DNA of 64,000 bases, from assembly GCF_900101625.1 (NCBI RefSeq), contig NZ_FMYZ01000001.1:280304-344303 (forward strand). The letters are read 5' to 3'. This document shows, one piece after another, positions 23,382-35,679 of this stretch. The notes under the pieces are model-generated. The model saw only the letters and a list, made by a program, of their open reading frames with translations, made no database searches and was not told the DNA's origin. The first letter of the stretch is position 1. Each line of letters begins with the position of its first letter. Both the position numbers and the translations under genes were made by a program. Source of the stretch: Cupriavidus sp. YR651. Its GTDB lineage: Bacteria; Pseudomonadota; Gammaproteobacteria; Burkholderiales; Burkholderiaceae.

Positions 23382-24020
23382 ATGGAAATGCAGTCCCGCC
23401 TTGCCAACCCCGACGGCCCGCCGCCGCAGCCCGACCCCGAGAACCCGACGACGGACGGACCGCATATGTCCTCCGTCGCGGACCTCGTCCACAGCTTCGA
23501 GGAAGCCGACGCCCAGCCCGTGGTCCTTGACGACGTCGCCGCCGAGGACTGGTTCACCCTCGGCCTGTTCTGGGTGATGACGATCCTGGTCTTCCTGCAG
23601 TTCTTCACGCGCTACGTGATGAACGACTCGCTGGCGTGGACGGAGGAGCTGGCCACGTACTGCCTGATCGGCGTGGTCTTCATCGGCGCGTCGATGTGCA
23701 TGCGCAAGTGCCGCCATATCCAGGTGGACCTGCTCTACCGCTACCTGCCGCACCGGCCGGCACGCGTGCTTTCCACGCTGGTCGACATCGTGCGCACGGC
23801 GTTCTTCGCCTATGCCGCGTGGCTGGTGTGGCGCTACATCGGCATCGTCGGCGACGAGCCCATGACTACCATCGAGTGGAACAAGAACCACGTCTACTGG
23901 CTCGCGCTGATCGGCTTCGTGCTGATGTTCGGGCGGTCCGTCCAGGTGAGCTGGCAGAACTGGCGACGCGGCTATTCGATCCTGGAGCGCCCGCAGGCGT
24001 TCGAATCGTTCGACAACTGA
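23382..24020 (+). CDS. TRAP transporter small permease (DctQ family)
   Basis: A 212-residue protein with an unusually long hydrophilic N-terminus (about 55 residues, Pro/Asp-rich) before four predicted membrane helices. The DctQ signature region is present (FTRYVMNDSLAWTEELATYCLIGVVFIGAS). It pairs with the large subunit 30 bp downstream. An internal ATG at 23466 (MSSVADLVHSF) would give a more usual length of 184 and may be the true start. Confidence 0.92.
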   Translation: MEMQSRLANPDGPPPQPDPENPTTDGPHMSSVADLVHSFEEADAQPVVLDDVAAEDWFTLGLFWVMTILVFLQFFTRYVMNDSLAWTEELATYCLIGVVFIGASMCMRKCRHIQVDLLYRYLPHRPARVLSTLVDIVRTAFFAYAAWLVWRYIGIVGDEPMTTIEWNKNHVYWLALIGFVLMFGRSVQVSWQNWRRGYSILERPQAFESFDN

Positions 24021-24050
24021 CCCCCGCCGTCCCGAACCCGGAGCCGCAAG

Positions 24051-27354
<3,304 letters not shown>

Positions 27355-27374
27355 ACGGCCATCGAGGGTTCCCC

Positions 27375-28985
27375 ATGCCAGCCGCCACCCCGCTCAGGCC
27401 CGATCCAGCGCAGGCCACCCAGGCCACCCCGGCCACGCCGGGCGCCCCTGCCGCCCCGGCCGTCATCCGCATCCATCCCGCCGACGACATCGTCATCGCC
27501 TGCCGCCAGCTGTTGTCCGGCACCGTGCTGCCGGAGGAAGGCGTGACCGTGACGGGGCTGGTGCCGCCCGGCCACAAGGTGGCCGTCCGCGCCATCCGGG
27601 CCGGCGCGCCGGTGCGGCGCTATAACCAGATCATCGGCTTTGCGCGGCAGGACATCGCGCCGGGCCAGCACGTCCATACGCACAACCTGGCGATGGGCGA
27701 CTTTGCCCGCGACTACGCGGCCGGCGCGGACATCCACGCCACCGAATACGCCAGCCGTGCCGTGACGTTCGACGGCATCGTGCGTGCCGATGGCCGCGTG
27801 GCCACGCGCAACTACATCGGCATCCTGACCTCGGTCAATTGCTCGGCGACGGTCGCGCGCGCCATTGCGGACCACTTCCGCCGCGACATCCATCCGGAGG
27901 CGCTCGCGCCCTACCCCAACGTCGATGGCGTGGTGGCACTCACGCATGGCGCCGGCTGCGCCACGGACAGCGATGGCGAAAACCTGCGCGTACTGCGCCG
28001 CACCCTGGCCGGCTATGCGAAGCATCCGAATTTCGCGGCGGTGCTGGTGGTGGGCCTCGGCTGCGAAACCAATCAGATCGATGCGCTGCTCGCCGAGCCC
28101 GGCCTCGCCGACCTCGCCGCTGGCCCGCGTTTCCACAGTTTCAATATCCAGGACACCGGTGGCACGGCCAAGACCGTGGCGCGCGGCGTGGGTATCGTGC
28201 AGGCGCTGCTCGACGATGCCAACCGCGTGACGCGCCAGCCCGTGCCGGCCAGCCACATCATCGTCGGCCTGCAATGTGGCGGGTCCGATGGCTACTCGGG
28301 GATCACGGCCAATCCGGCGCTCGGCGCGGCCGTGGACCTGCTGGTGCGGCACGGCGGCACGGCGATCCTGTCGGAAACGCCGGAAATCTATGGCGCCGAA
28401 CACCTGCTGACACGCCGCGCCGCGTCGCCGGCCGTGGCGGAGCGCCTGATCGCGCGCATCCGCTGGTGGGAGGATTACACCGCGCGCAATGCCGGCAGCA
28501 TGGACAACAACCCGTCGGCCGGCAACAAGGCGGGCGGGCTGACCACGATCCTGGAGAAGTCGCTGGGCGCGGTGGCCAAGAGCGGCACGACCAACCTCGT
28601 CGATGTCTATGAATTTGCCGAGCCGGTGCGCGCCAAGGGCCTGGTGTTCATGGACACCCCGGGCTACGACCCCGTCTCCGCCACGGGCCAGGTTGCGGGC
28701 GGCGCCAACCTGATCTGCTTCACCACCGGGCGCGGATCGGCCTACGGCTGCGCGCCCTCGCCCTCGCTCAAGCTGTCCACCAACAACGCGCTCTGGCAGC
28801 GGCAGGCGGAGGACATCGACATCAACTGCGGCGACATCCTCGACGGCGCCACCAGCATCGCCGGCAAAGGCGAGGCGATCTTCCGGCTCATGCTGGAGAC
28901 CGCCTCGGGGCGCAAGACGCGCAGCGAACTGCATGGCTACGGACAGAATGAATTCGTGCCGTGGTCGCTCGGCGCGGTGATGTAG
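27375..28985 (+). CDS. UxaA-family dehydratase (altronate dehydratase-like)
   Basis: A 536-residue protein. After a 30-residue Ala/Pro/Thr tail comes a SAF domain (about 30-115: IRIHPADDIVIACRQL, HVHTHNLAMGDFA). The UxaA/GarD C-terminal domain follows, with the conserved segments RNYIGILTSVNCSAT, HGAGCATDSDGENLRVLRR, GLGCETNQID and CGGSDGYSGITANPA. Such iron-dependent enzymes dehydrate D-altronate, D-galactarate or related acids. Both halves are fused here as in UxaA. Cysteines in GCETN and QCGGSDG suit a metal or cluster site. The substrate in this operon could be D-altronate or another hexonate. Confidence 0.88.
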   Translation: MPAATPLRPDPAQATQATPATPGAPAAPAVIRIHPADDIVIACRQLLSGTVLPEEGVTVTGLVPPGHKVAVRAIRAGAPVRRYNQIIGFARQDIAPGQHVHTHNLAMGDFARDYAAGADIHATEYASRAVTFDGIVRADGRVATRNYIGILTSVNCSATVARAIADHFRRDIHPEALAPYPNVDGVVALTHGAGCATDSDGENLRVLRRTLAGYAKHPNFAAVLVVGLGCETNQIDALLAEPGLADLAAGPRFHSFNIQDTGGTAKTVARGVGIVQALLDDANRVTRQPVPASHIIVGLQCGGSDGYSGITANPALGAAVDLLVRHGGTAILSETPEIYGAEHLLTRRAASPAVAERLIARIRWWEDYTARNAGSMDNNPSAGNKAGGLTTILEKSLGAVAKSGTTNLVDVYEFAEPVRAKGLVFMDTPGYDPVSATGQVAGGANLICFTTGRGSAYGCAPSPSLKLSTNNALWQRQAEDIDINCGDILDGATSIAGKGEAIFRLMLETASGRKTRSELHGYGQNEFVPWSLGAVM

Positions 28986-29094
28986 TGCCGAAGCCTGAGT
29001 CGTCGGACTACCGGACTATCGATTCCACGAAACAACGGGCCACCGAATCACTGGCCGTCAATCAGACCATTCTCATATCGATGGGAGACCTGGC

Positions 29095-30306
29095 ATGAAG
29101 ATCACCAAGGCGCGCGTTATCGTCTGCAGCCCGGGGCGCAACTTCGTCACGCTGAAGATCGAGACCGACGAGGGCCTGTCCGGCATCGGCGACGCCACGC
29201 TCAATGGCCGGGAACTCGCCGTGGCCAGCTATCTGGAAGACCACGTGATTCCGTGCCTGATCGGCCGGGACGCGCACCAGATCGAGGATATCTGGCAATA
29301 CCTGTACCGGGGCGCCTACTGGCGGCGCGGCCCGGTGACGATGAGCGCCATCGCCGCGGTGGACACCGCGCTCTGGGATATCAAGGCCAAGGCCGCCGGC
29401 CTGCCGCTCTACCAGTTGCTCGGCGGCAAGAGCCGCACCGGCGTGATGGTGTACGGCCACGCCAACGGCAGCGACATCGCCGCCACCGTGGATGAAGTGC
29501 TGCGCTACAAGGAAATGGGCTACAAGGCCATCCGCGCCCAGTCCGGCGTGCCGGGGCTCAACAAGGTCTACGGCGTGTCCAGGGATCGCCTGTTCTATGA
29601 ACCGGCCGACGCCAACCTGCCGTCCGAACACGACTGGAGCACCGAGCGCTACCTCGACCACACGCCCCGGCTATTCGAAGCCGTGCGCGATGCCGTCGGG
29701 CCGGACATCCACCTGCTGCACGACGTCCACCACCGGCTCACGCCGATCGAGGCCGGGCGCCTCGGCAAGTCGCTGGAGCCGTATCGCCTGTTCTGGATGG
29801 AGGACGCCACGCCGGCGGAGGACCAGCGCGCCTTCCGCCTGATCCGCCAGCACACGGTGACGCCGCTGGCCGTGGGCGAGATCTTCAACAGCATCTGGGA
29901 CTGCAAGACGCTGATCGAGGAGCAGCTCATCGACTATATCCGCGCCACCGTGGTCCACGCCGGCGGCATCACGCACCTGCGCCGCATCGCGGACTTCGCG
30001 GCCATGCATCAGGTGCGCACCGGCTGCCATGGCGCCACGGACTTGTCGCCGGTCTGCATGGGCGCGGCATTGCATTTCGACCTCTGGGTGCCGAACTTCG
30101 GCATCCAGGAATACATGCGCCACACCGACGACACCGACGCGGTCTTTCCGCACGCCTACACGTTCCAGGACGGCATGCTGTACCCGGGCGATGTGCCCGG
30201 CCATGGCGTCGAGATCGACGAAGCGCTGGCGGCGAAGTACCCCTACCAGCGGGCCTACCTGCCGGTGAACCGGCTGGCCCACGACGGCACGCTGTGGCAC
30301 TGGTAG
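29095..30306 (+). CDS. manD: D-mannonate dehydratase, enolase superfamily (ManD)
   Basis: A 403-residue enolase-superfamily protein matching the ManD (RspA-like) group along its length, with residues aligned to the characterised enzyme's own numbering. Arg147 and Tyr159 lie in the active-site loop ([16 protein letters not shown]). The metal ligands are Asp210 (LLHDVHH), Glu236 ([10 protein letters not shown]) and Glu262 (AVGEIFN). The acid/base histidines are His212 and His312 ([11 protein letters not shown]). It converts D-mannonate to 2-keto-3-deoxy-D-gluconate, replacing the unrelated UxuA. As I recall, alanine rather than proline at position 314, as here, marks efficient mannonate dehydratases. 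AGACC and a GGGAG site precede the ATG. Confidence 0.92.
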   Translation: MKITKARVIVCSPGRNFVTLKIETDEGLSGIGDATLNGRELAVASYLEDHVIPCLIGRDAHQIEDIWQYLYRGAYWRRGPVTMSAIAAVDTALWDIKAKAAGLPLYQLLGGKSRTGVMVYGHANGSDIAATVDEVLRYKEMGYKAIRAQSGVPGLNKVYGVSRDRLFYEPADANLPSEHDWSTERYLDHTPRLFEAVRDAVGPDIHLLHDVHHRLTPIEAGRLGKSLEPYRLFWMEDATPAEDQRAFRLIRQHTVTPLAVGEIFNSIWDCKTLIEEQLIDYIRATVVHAGGITHLRRIADFAAMHQVRTGCHGATDLSPVCMGAALHFDLWVPNFGIQEYMRHTDDTDAVFPHAYTFQDGMLYPGDVPGHGVEIDEALAAKYPYQRAYLPVNRLAHDGTLWHW

Positions 30307-30320
30307 ACCGGAGGATGCCC

Positions 30321-31868
30321 ATGCCACGACTCCATCCCGACCAGCTCGACGCCCTGCCCCCCGAGGTCCGCCGGCCCCGCTATGCGCGCGAGCGGCTGCG
30401 CGCAGGCATCGTCCACCTGGGCATCGGCGCCTTTCACCGTGGCCATCAGGCCGAGATCACCGAGGCCGCCATCGAGGCCGGTGGCGAGGATGGCCTCGGC
30501 TGGGGCATTGTCGGCGTGTCGCTGCGCCGGCCCGATACCCACGACGCGCTGATGCCGCAGGGCGGCCTGTATACGCTGTCACTGCGCAGTGCCGGCGATG
30601 GCGGCGAGATCCATGAATCGCTGCAGGTCATCGGCGCGGTGATCGACATCCTGGTGGCCGAGCGCAACCCGGCCGCCGTGCTGGACCGCGTCTCCCATCC
30701 GGACACACGGATCGTCAGCCTGACCGTGACCGAGAAGGGCTACTGCCACGATCCGGCGACCGGCGCCCTGAACCGCGACGATCCGGGGATCGTGAGCGAC
30801 CTCGCGCATCCTGACGGGCCAGTCACCGCCATCGGCTACCTGGCGCGCGGCCTGCAACGCCGCATGGCGCGCGGGCTCGGACCGCTGACGCTGCTGTCCT
30901 GCGACAACCTGGCCAGCAACGGCGACACGCTGCGCAAGGTGCTGCTGGCCTTTTGCGCGGAAATCGATCCGGCGTTGCAAGACTGGGTGGCCACCCGCTG
31001 CACGTTTCCGAATTCGATGGTCGACCGTATCGTGCCGAAGACCACGCCGGACGATGTGGCGCGGGTCGCCACGGCACTCGGGCAGCAAGACGCGTGGCCG
31101 GTCGTCGGCGAGCCCTTCTTCCAGTGGGTGATCGAAGACCGCTTCGCTGCGGGCCGGCCGCGCTGGGAAGCCGGCGGCGCGCAGTTCGTCGACGAGGCCC
31201 GGCCATTCGAGGTGCTCAAGCACCGATTGGTCAACGGCAGCCAGTCGATGATGGCGTACACGGGTGTCATGGCTGGCTGGCCGACCACCGATCGCGTGAT
31301 CGCCCAGCCGGCGGTACGCACGTTCATCGCCACCACGATGGCGCGCGAGGTGCAGCCCACGCTGCCGCCGCTGCCGGGGCTCGACATCGACGCCTACCGC
31401 GACAGCCTGCTGCCGCGTTTCACCAATCCCGCGCTCGGCCACCAGACGCGGCAGATCGCCATGGATGGGTCGCAGAAGATCCCGCAACGGCTGCTGGCGC
31501 CGATCCGTGACCGCATCGCCGCCGGCCAGCCATTCCCCCGGCTGGCGCTGGGCGTGGCCGCGTGGCTGTATTTCCTGCGCGGCTATGACGAGGCCGGCGC
31601 CGCCTACCGGATCGAGGACCCACTGGCCGGGGCACTGGCGGGTGTGATGGCCGAAGCCGAATCGCAGGCGGAAAACCGGTTCGATGCGACCGAGCGAGAA
31701 CGCGTCCGCGTGCGCGCGATCGCCGCATTCCAGCCGGTGTTTGGCGCGTTGGGCGAGTCGGACGTCTTCATCCAGGCCGTCGCGGAACAGCTCGAACGGC
31801 TACGGTCGCACGGCGTGGCCGGCGCCCTGGGCGCGATCAACGCCGCGCCGGACCCAGCCCAGGTTTAG
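30321..31868 (+). CDS. uxuB: Mannitol dehydrogenase-family oxidoreductase, fructuronate reductase-like
   Basis: A 515-residue long-chain polyol dehydrogenase, closest to UxuB, which interconverts D-fructuronate and D-mannonate with NAD(H). Shared segments are IVHLGIGAFHRGHQ (cofactor), VSLTVTEKGYCHDPATG, CTFPNSMVDRIVPKTTP, EPFFQWVIEDRF and AMDGSQKIPQRLL. In the catalytic motif K-x4-N-x2-H the Lys300 and Asn305 are present but position 308 is Gln instead of His (LVNGSQSMMAY). GGAGG is placed correctly for the ATG at 30321, not for the ATG at 30315. The stop codon borders an inserted element that supplies its last base. Confidence 0.87.
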   Translation: MPRLHPDQLDALPPEVRRPRYARERLRAGIVHLGIGAFHRGHQAEITEAAIEAGGEDGLGWGIVGVSLRRPDTHDALMPQGGLYTLSLRSAGDGGEIHESLQVIGAVIDILVAERNPAAVLDRVSHPDTRIVSLTVTEKGYCHDPATGALNRDDPGIVSDLAHPDGPVTAIGYLARGLQRRMARGLGPLTLLSCDNLASNGDTLRKVLLAFCAEIDPALQDWVATRCTFPNSMVDRIVPKTTPDDVARVATALGQQDAWPVVGEPFFQWVIEDRFAAGRPRWEAGGAQFVDEARPFEVLKHRLVNGSQSMMAYTGVMAGWPTTDRVIAQPAVRTFIATTMAREVQPTLPPLPGLDIDAYRDSLLPRFTNPALGHQTRQIAMDGSQKIPQRLLAPIRDRIAAGQPFPRLALGVAAWLYFLRGYDEAGAAYRIEDPLAGALAGVMAEAESQAENRFDATERERVRVRAIAAFQPVFGALGESDVFIQAVAEQLERLRSHGVAGALGAINAAPDPAQV

Positions 31869-32071
31869 AGGTTGTCTCAAAATGAAGCGAAGCGGTTCTG
31901 GCTAGGGCGCAGCAGGGATTTCGGATCGCATGCGATCCGCCTGCGAAGCGGTATGCGCCTACCGGCGCATACGCGCCCTGCAAGGGCGCGGCCGCAGACT
32001 CCATACAAGTGGTACGGCAAGCGAAATGGCAACCCCGGCAACGACGCCAGAATCATTTTGAGGCGACCTCT
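31867..32071. mobile_element. MITE-like inverted-repeat element between convergent genes
   Basis: The ends are inverted repeats matching at 17 of 19 bases: AGAGGTTGTCTCAAAATGA (31867-31885) and the complement of TCATTTTGAGGCGACCTCT (32053-32071). If the element is GAGG...CCTC (31868-32070), both flanks read TTA, a 3-bp duplication of the TNA type made by some IS5-family transposases. Inside are three hairpins in a row: an 18-base palindrome at 31922-31939, GTATGCGC/GCGCATAC at 31951-31972, and GCGCCCT/AGGGCGC at 31973-31989, the last two abutting. No transposase is encoded. The flanking stop codons of uxuB and the TSUP gene use the left junction and the right TTA. Confidence 0.8.
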
Positions 32072-32820
32072 TAGAGCAGCTTCGGCACGGAGGCGATGAG
32101 CATCGCCGCGCCGGAGCACGTGAGCAGCGTCAGCACGATGCGCCGGAAGGCGACATCGCTGATGCCGATATAGACGCGCGTGCCCAGCAGCGTGGGAATC
32201 AGCATCGCCGGCGCGACGATCGCGAACATCGGCAGCATGTCCTTCGTGATGATGCCGGTGCCGATGTAGACCCCCATCGTCACCAGCAGCGCGCCGAGGT
32301 TGAAGTTCTGGATCACCACGCGCTGCGTGTCCTTGTCGAAGCCGCGCAGCGTGCACCACAGCGTGGGGGCGATGCCAGTGAATCCGCCGATCCCGCCCAT
32401 GATCCCGCCAATCCCGCCCACGATGGCGTCGGCCACGCGTCCGCCGTGCCGGATCGGCGGCAGCTTGCCCGAGAACAGCATGATCGGGCACCAGATCACG
32501 AGGATGATGCCGAGGCAGAGCTTGAACAGGTGGACGTCGAGCATCGGCAGGATGGTGACGCCAATGGGAATGCCGACGATACCGCCCAGCAGGAAGGGCA
32601 ATACGGTGGCCAGGTGGAATTTGCGCCGGACCGTGAACGCCGCGAGCAACTGGCCGGTCAGCGCGCCGAAGACGGACATCGCCGAGGCCATCCGGGGCTC
32701 CACGCCCCAGGCCCAGAACGACATGGCGACCATGCCGAAGGCAAAACCGGAAAGACCCTGGACAAAACCGGCGACGACGGCGCCGAGCGCAATGATGAGT
32801 ACGACCGAATCGACATGCAT
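32071..32820 (-). CDS. TSUP-family (TauE/SafE) membrane permease
   Basis: A 249-residue protein with about eight predicted membrane helices and the two TSUP repeats: GAVVAGFVQGLSGFAFGMVAM near the N-terminus and GGIGGIMGGIGGFTGIAPTLW after the central loop. The family moves sulfite, sulfonates or other small organic anions; relatives lie next to many carboxylate pathways. It converges with the sugar-acid operon and is divergent from the MHS transporter gene, separated by 228 bp. Its TAA stop lies within the TTA flank of the inserted element. Confidence 0.87.
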   Translation of the reverse strand: MHVDSVVLIIALGAVVAGFVQGLSGFAFGMVAMSFWAWGVEPRMASAMSVFGALTGQLLAAFTVRRKFHLATVLPFLLGGIVGIPIGVTILPMLDVHLFKLCLGIILVIWCPIMLFSGKLPPIRHGGRVADAIVGGIGGIMGGIGGFTGIAPTLWCTLRGFDKDTQRVVIQNFNLGALLVTMGVYIGTGIITKDMLPMFAIVAPAMLIPTLLGTRVYIGISDVAFRRIVLTLLTCSGAAMLIASVPKLL

Positions 32821-33048
32821 GAACGCGTGAGCTGGGAGCGCTTCTTATGCTTCTTCTTTTTGCAGGCCCCGGCAGGTCCGCAACAGACCCGGCACCGGGG
32901 AACTCCGGCATTGTAGACCGATCGCACGCGGCGCCCCGCGGCAGCCGGCATGCATGCGCTGGCGTCATGGCCGCATGCGCAGATTTCGTTTCCCGCGTCA
33001 TCGTGGCGCCCCTAACATCGGCCTCACCTGCCAGAACGGGAGAGAGAC

Positions 33049-34353
33049 ATGCAAGCCAGCGCCCCCACCTACGTTGCCGCCCCGCCTCATATCGGCGCCA
33101 GCCAACGCCGCCGTGCCATTATCGCCACGGTCATCGGCAACGGCCTCGAATGGTTCGATTTCACGGTGTACAGCTTCTTCGCCGTGATCATCGCCAGGCT
33201 GTTCTTTCCGACAGGCAATGACCTGTCGTCGCTGCTGCTGGCCGTCGCCACGTTTGGCGTCGGCTTCTTCATGCGGCCCGTGGGCGGCATCATCCTTGGC
33301 GTCTATGCCGACCGCGTCGGCCGCAAGGCGGCGTTGTCGCTCACCATCCTGCTGATGGCGCTGGGCACCACGCTGATCGGCATCGCCCCCACCTATGACC
33401 AGATCGGCGTGTTCGCGCCGTTGCTGATCGTCGTTGCCCGGCTGATGCAGGGCTTTTCCGCCGGCGGCGAGATGGGCGGCGCCACCGCCTTCCTGACCGA
33501 GTACGCGCCAGAGCACCAGCGCGCCTACTACTCCAGCTGGATCCAGGCCAGCATCGGCGTGGCGGTGTTGCTGGGCGCCGCCGTCGGCACCTTCGTCACG
33601 GCCTCGCTGAGCCCCGAGGCGCTCAACAGCTGGGGCTGGCGCCTGCCGTTCCTGCTCGGCATGGTGATCGGCCCCGTGGGCTACTACATCCGCCACCACC
33701 TCGACGAGACGCCCACCTTCCGCGCGGCCACGGACAAGACCGATTCGCCGCTGACCGAGGTGCTGCGCGACTATCCGCGCCAGACCGCGGCCAGCTTTTC
33801 GATGGTGATCCTGTGGACCGTGTGCACCTACGTGCTGCTGTTCTACATGCCGACCTACGCCGTCAAGGTGCTCAAGGTGCCGCAATCGACCGGCTTCATC
33901 GCCGGCATGGCCGGTGGCCTGGCCATCATGATCTTCGCCCCGCTCGTTGGCCTGCTGGCGGACCGCATCGGCCGGCGCGGCCTGCTGTCCGGCGCCGCCG
34001 CGCTGATCTTCGTGCTGGCGTACCCGATGTTCGTCTACATCAACCAGGCGCCCGGGCTGGCGTCGCTGCTGGTGTTCCAGATCGTCTTTGGTGTGCTGAT
34101 CGCCACCTACACCGGCCCGATCCTGGCGGCCTTCTCCGAGCTGTTCCCGGCCAAGGTGCTGTCGACGGGACTCTCCGTCGCCTACAACCTGGCGGTGACC
34201 ATCTTCGGCGGCTTTGCCTCCTTCTTCATCACGTGGCTGATCGCCACCACCGGCAGCACGATGGCCCCGGCGTTCTACGTGATGATCGCCGCCGCCATCA
34301 GTTTTGCCGGCACGCGCCTGGTGCGCGAACCGGCCTATCTTCAGAAGCGCTAA
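33049..34353 (+). CDS. MFS transporter, metabolite:H+ symporter (MHS) family
   Basis: A 434-residue, 12-helix transporter. The MHS hallmarks are GNGLEWFDFTVYSFFAVIIARLFFP (shown here in part), the loop signature GVYADRVGRKAALSLTI and RLMQGFSAGGEMGGATAFLTEYAP. Members import organic acids, betaines or dipeptide-like compounds. GGGAGAGAG precedes the ATG. It ends 3 bp before an amidohydrolase gene, so it probably imports that enzyme's substrate. Confidence 0.92.
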   Translation: MQASAPTYVAAPPHIGASQRRRAIIATVIGNGLEWFDFTVYSFFAVIIARLFFPTGNDLSSLLLAVATFGVGFFMRPVGGIILGVYADRVGRKAALSLTILLMALGTTLIGIAPTYDQIGVFAPLLIVVARLMQGFSAGGEMGGATAFLTEYAPEHQRAYYSSWIQASIGVAVLLGAAVGTFVTASLSPEALNSWGWRLPFLLGMVIGPVGYYIRHHLDETPTFRAATDKTDSPLTEVLRDYPRQTAASFSMVILWTVCTYVLLFYMPTYAVKVLKVPQSTGFIAGMAGGLAIMIFAPLVGLLADRIGRRGLLSGAAALIFVLAYPMFVYINQAPGLASLLVFQIVFGVLIATYTGPILAAFSELFPAKVLSTGLSVAYNLAVTIFGGFASFFITWLIATTGSTMAPAFYVMIAAAISFAGTRLVREPAYLQKR

Positions 34354-34356
34354 GCC

Positions 34357-35589
34357 ATGACCCAGATCCTGCTCAAGGGCGGCAACGTCCTCGACCCCGC
34401 CCGCGGCACCGCGCTGCCGCGCCACGATGTGCTGATCGACGGCGACCGCATCGCCGACGTCTCCGCCGCGCCGCTGCACGCGCCGCTGGCCACCGTCATC
34501 GACGTCAGTGGCAAGACCGTCATGCCGGGCCTGATCGACTGCCACGTTCACGTGCTGGCGGCGCTGGCCAACCTGGGCGTGAACGCGATTCAGCCGAATG
34601 TGCTGGTGGCCTTCCGCGCCATGCCGATCATGAAAGGCATGCTGGAGCGCGGCTTCACCACCGTGCGCGATGCAGGCGGCGCCGACTGGGGCCTCTCGCA
34701 GGCCGTGGCCACCGGCCTGATTCCCGGCCCGCGCATCTTCCCCTCGGGCAAGGCGCTGTCGCAAACCGGCGGACACGGCGACTTCCGCCCGCGCGCGGAC
34801 ACGCTGGAGCCCTGCTCCTGCGCCTTCCGCGCGGGAGCCATCGCGCGCATCGCCGATGGCGTGGACGCCGTGCGGCTGGCCGTACGCGAGGAAATCCAGA
34901 AAGGCGCCACGCAGATCAAGATCATGGCGTCGGGCGGCGTTGCGTCGCCAACTGACCCGATCGGCAATACGCAGTACAGCGAGGACGAAATCCGCGCGAT
35001 CGTGGCCGAAGCCGAAGCCGCCCAGACCTATGTGATGGCCCATGCCTACACGGGCCGCGCCATCACGCGGGCGGTGCGCTGCGGCGTGCGCACCATCGAG
35101 CATGGCAACCTCGTCGATGCAGCCGCGGCCCGCGTGATGCGCGATCACGGCGCGTTCGTCGTGCCGACGCTGATCACCTACGATGCCCTGGCGCGCGACG
35201 GCGCGCGGCTGGGCCTGCCGGCCGAATCGGTCGCCAAGATCGAAACCGTGCGGCAGGCCGGCCGCGATTCGCTGGCGATCTACGCCGAGGCCGGCGTGCC
35301 GATGGGTTTCGGCTCCGACCTGCTGGGCGAGATGCATCAGTACCAGTCCGAGGAATTCCGCATCCGCGCCGAATACCTCGGCAATCTGGAGGCCATCCGC
35401 TCGGCCACGTCGATTGCCGCCGCGATCCTGCAGCGCGAAGGGGAACTTGGCACCGTACGCGTCGGCGCGCTGGCGGACCTGATCGCGGTCGATGGCGACC
35501 CCCTGACCGATATCGGCGTGCTGGCGGGCCCGGATGCCCGCATCGGCCTCATCATGCAGGCTGGCAAGGTCCATCGCGCACCACGCTGA
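34357..35589 (+). CDS. Metal-dependent amidohydrolase, Xaa-Pro/Xaa-Arg dipeptidase type
   Basis: A 410-residue amidohydrolase-superfamily enzyme. The metal ligands are visible: HxH in DCHVHVLAAL, the carboxylated lysine in IKIMASGGV, His in MAHAYTGRA and IEHGN, and Asp in GFGSDLLGEMH. These motifs match the subgroup of bacterial carboxypeptidase-like enzymes that cleave Xaa-Pro, Xaa-Arg or similar N-acyl amino acids. It is coupled to the MHS transporter 3 bp upstream and followed by a LysR regulator, forming an uptake-and-hydrolysis unit. The substrate is not known. Confidence 0.88.
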   Translation: MTQILLKGGNVLDPARGTALPRHDVLIDGDRIADVSAAPLHAPLATVIDVSGKTVMPGLIDCHVHVLAALANLGVNAIQPNVLVAFRAMPIMKGMLERGFTTVRDAGGADWGLSQAVATGLIPGPRIFPSGKALSQTGGHGDFRPRADTLEPCSCAFRAGAIARIADGVDAVRLAVREEIQKGATQIKIMASGGVASPTDPIGNTQYSEDEIRAIVAEAEAAQTYVMAHAYTGRAITRAVRCGVRTIEHGNLVDAAAARVMRDHGAFVVPTLITYDALARDGARLGLPAESVAKIETVRQAGRDSLAIYAEAGVPMGFGSDLLGEMHQYQSEEFRIRAEYLGNLEAIRSATSIAAAILQREGELGTVRVGALADLIAVDGDPLTDIGVLAGPDARIGLIMQAGKVHRAPR

Positions 35590-35679
35590 CGCATGGAGAC
35601 GCCGTGGCACGCCAGACGTGCCGCGGCGCGGGCGTCCGACTTATCATGGTGGCTTCCCCCGCCATCGGTCACGCCCGTC

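Noticed and set aside
32998-35610. An 870-codon minus-strand frame opposite the MHS and amidohydrolase genes
   Set aside because: It is antisense to two genes with intact motifs and has a biased composition without domains.
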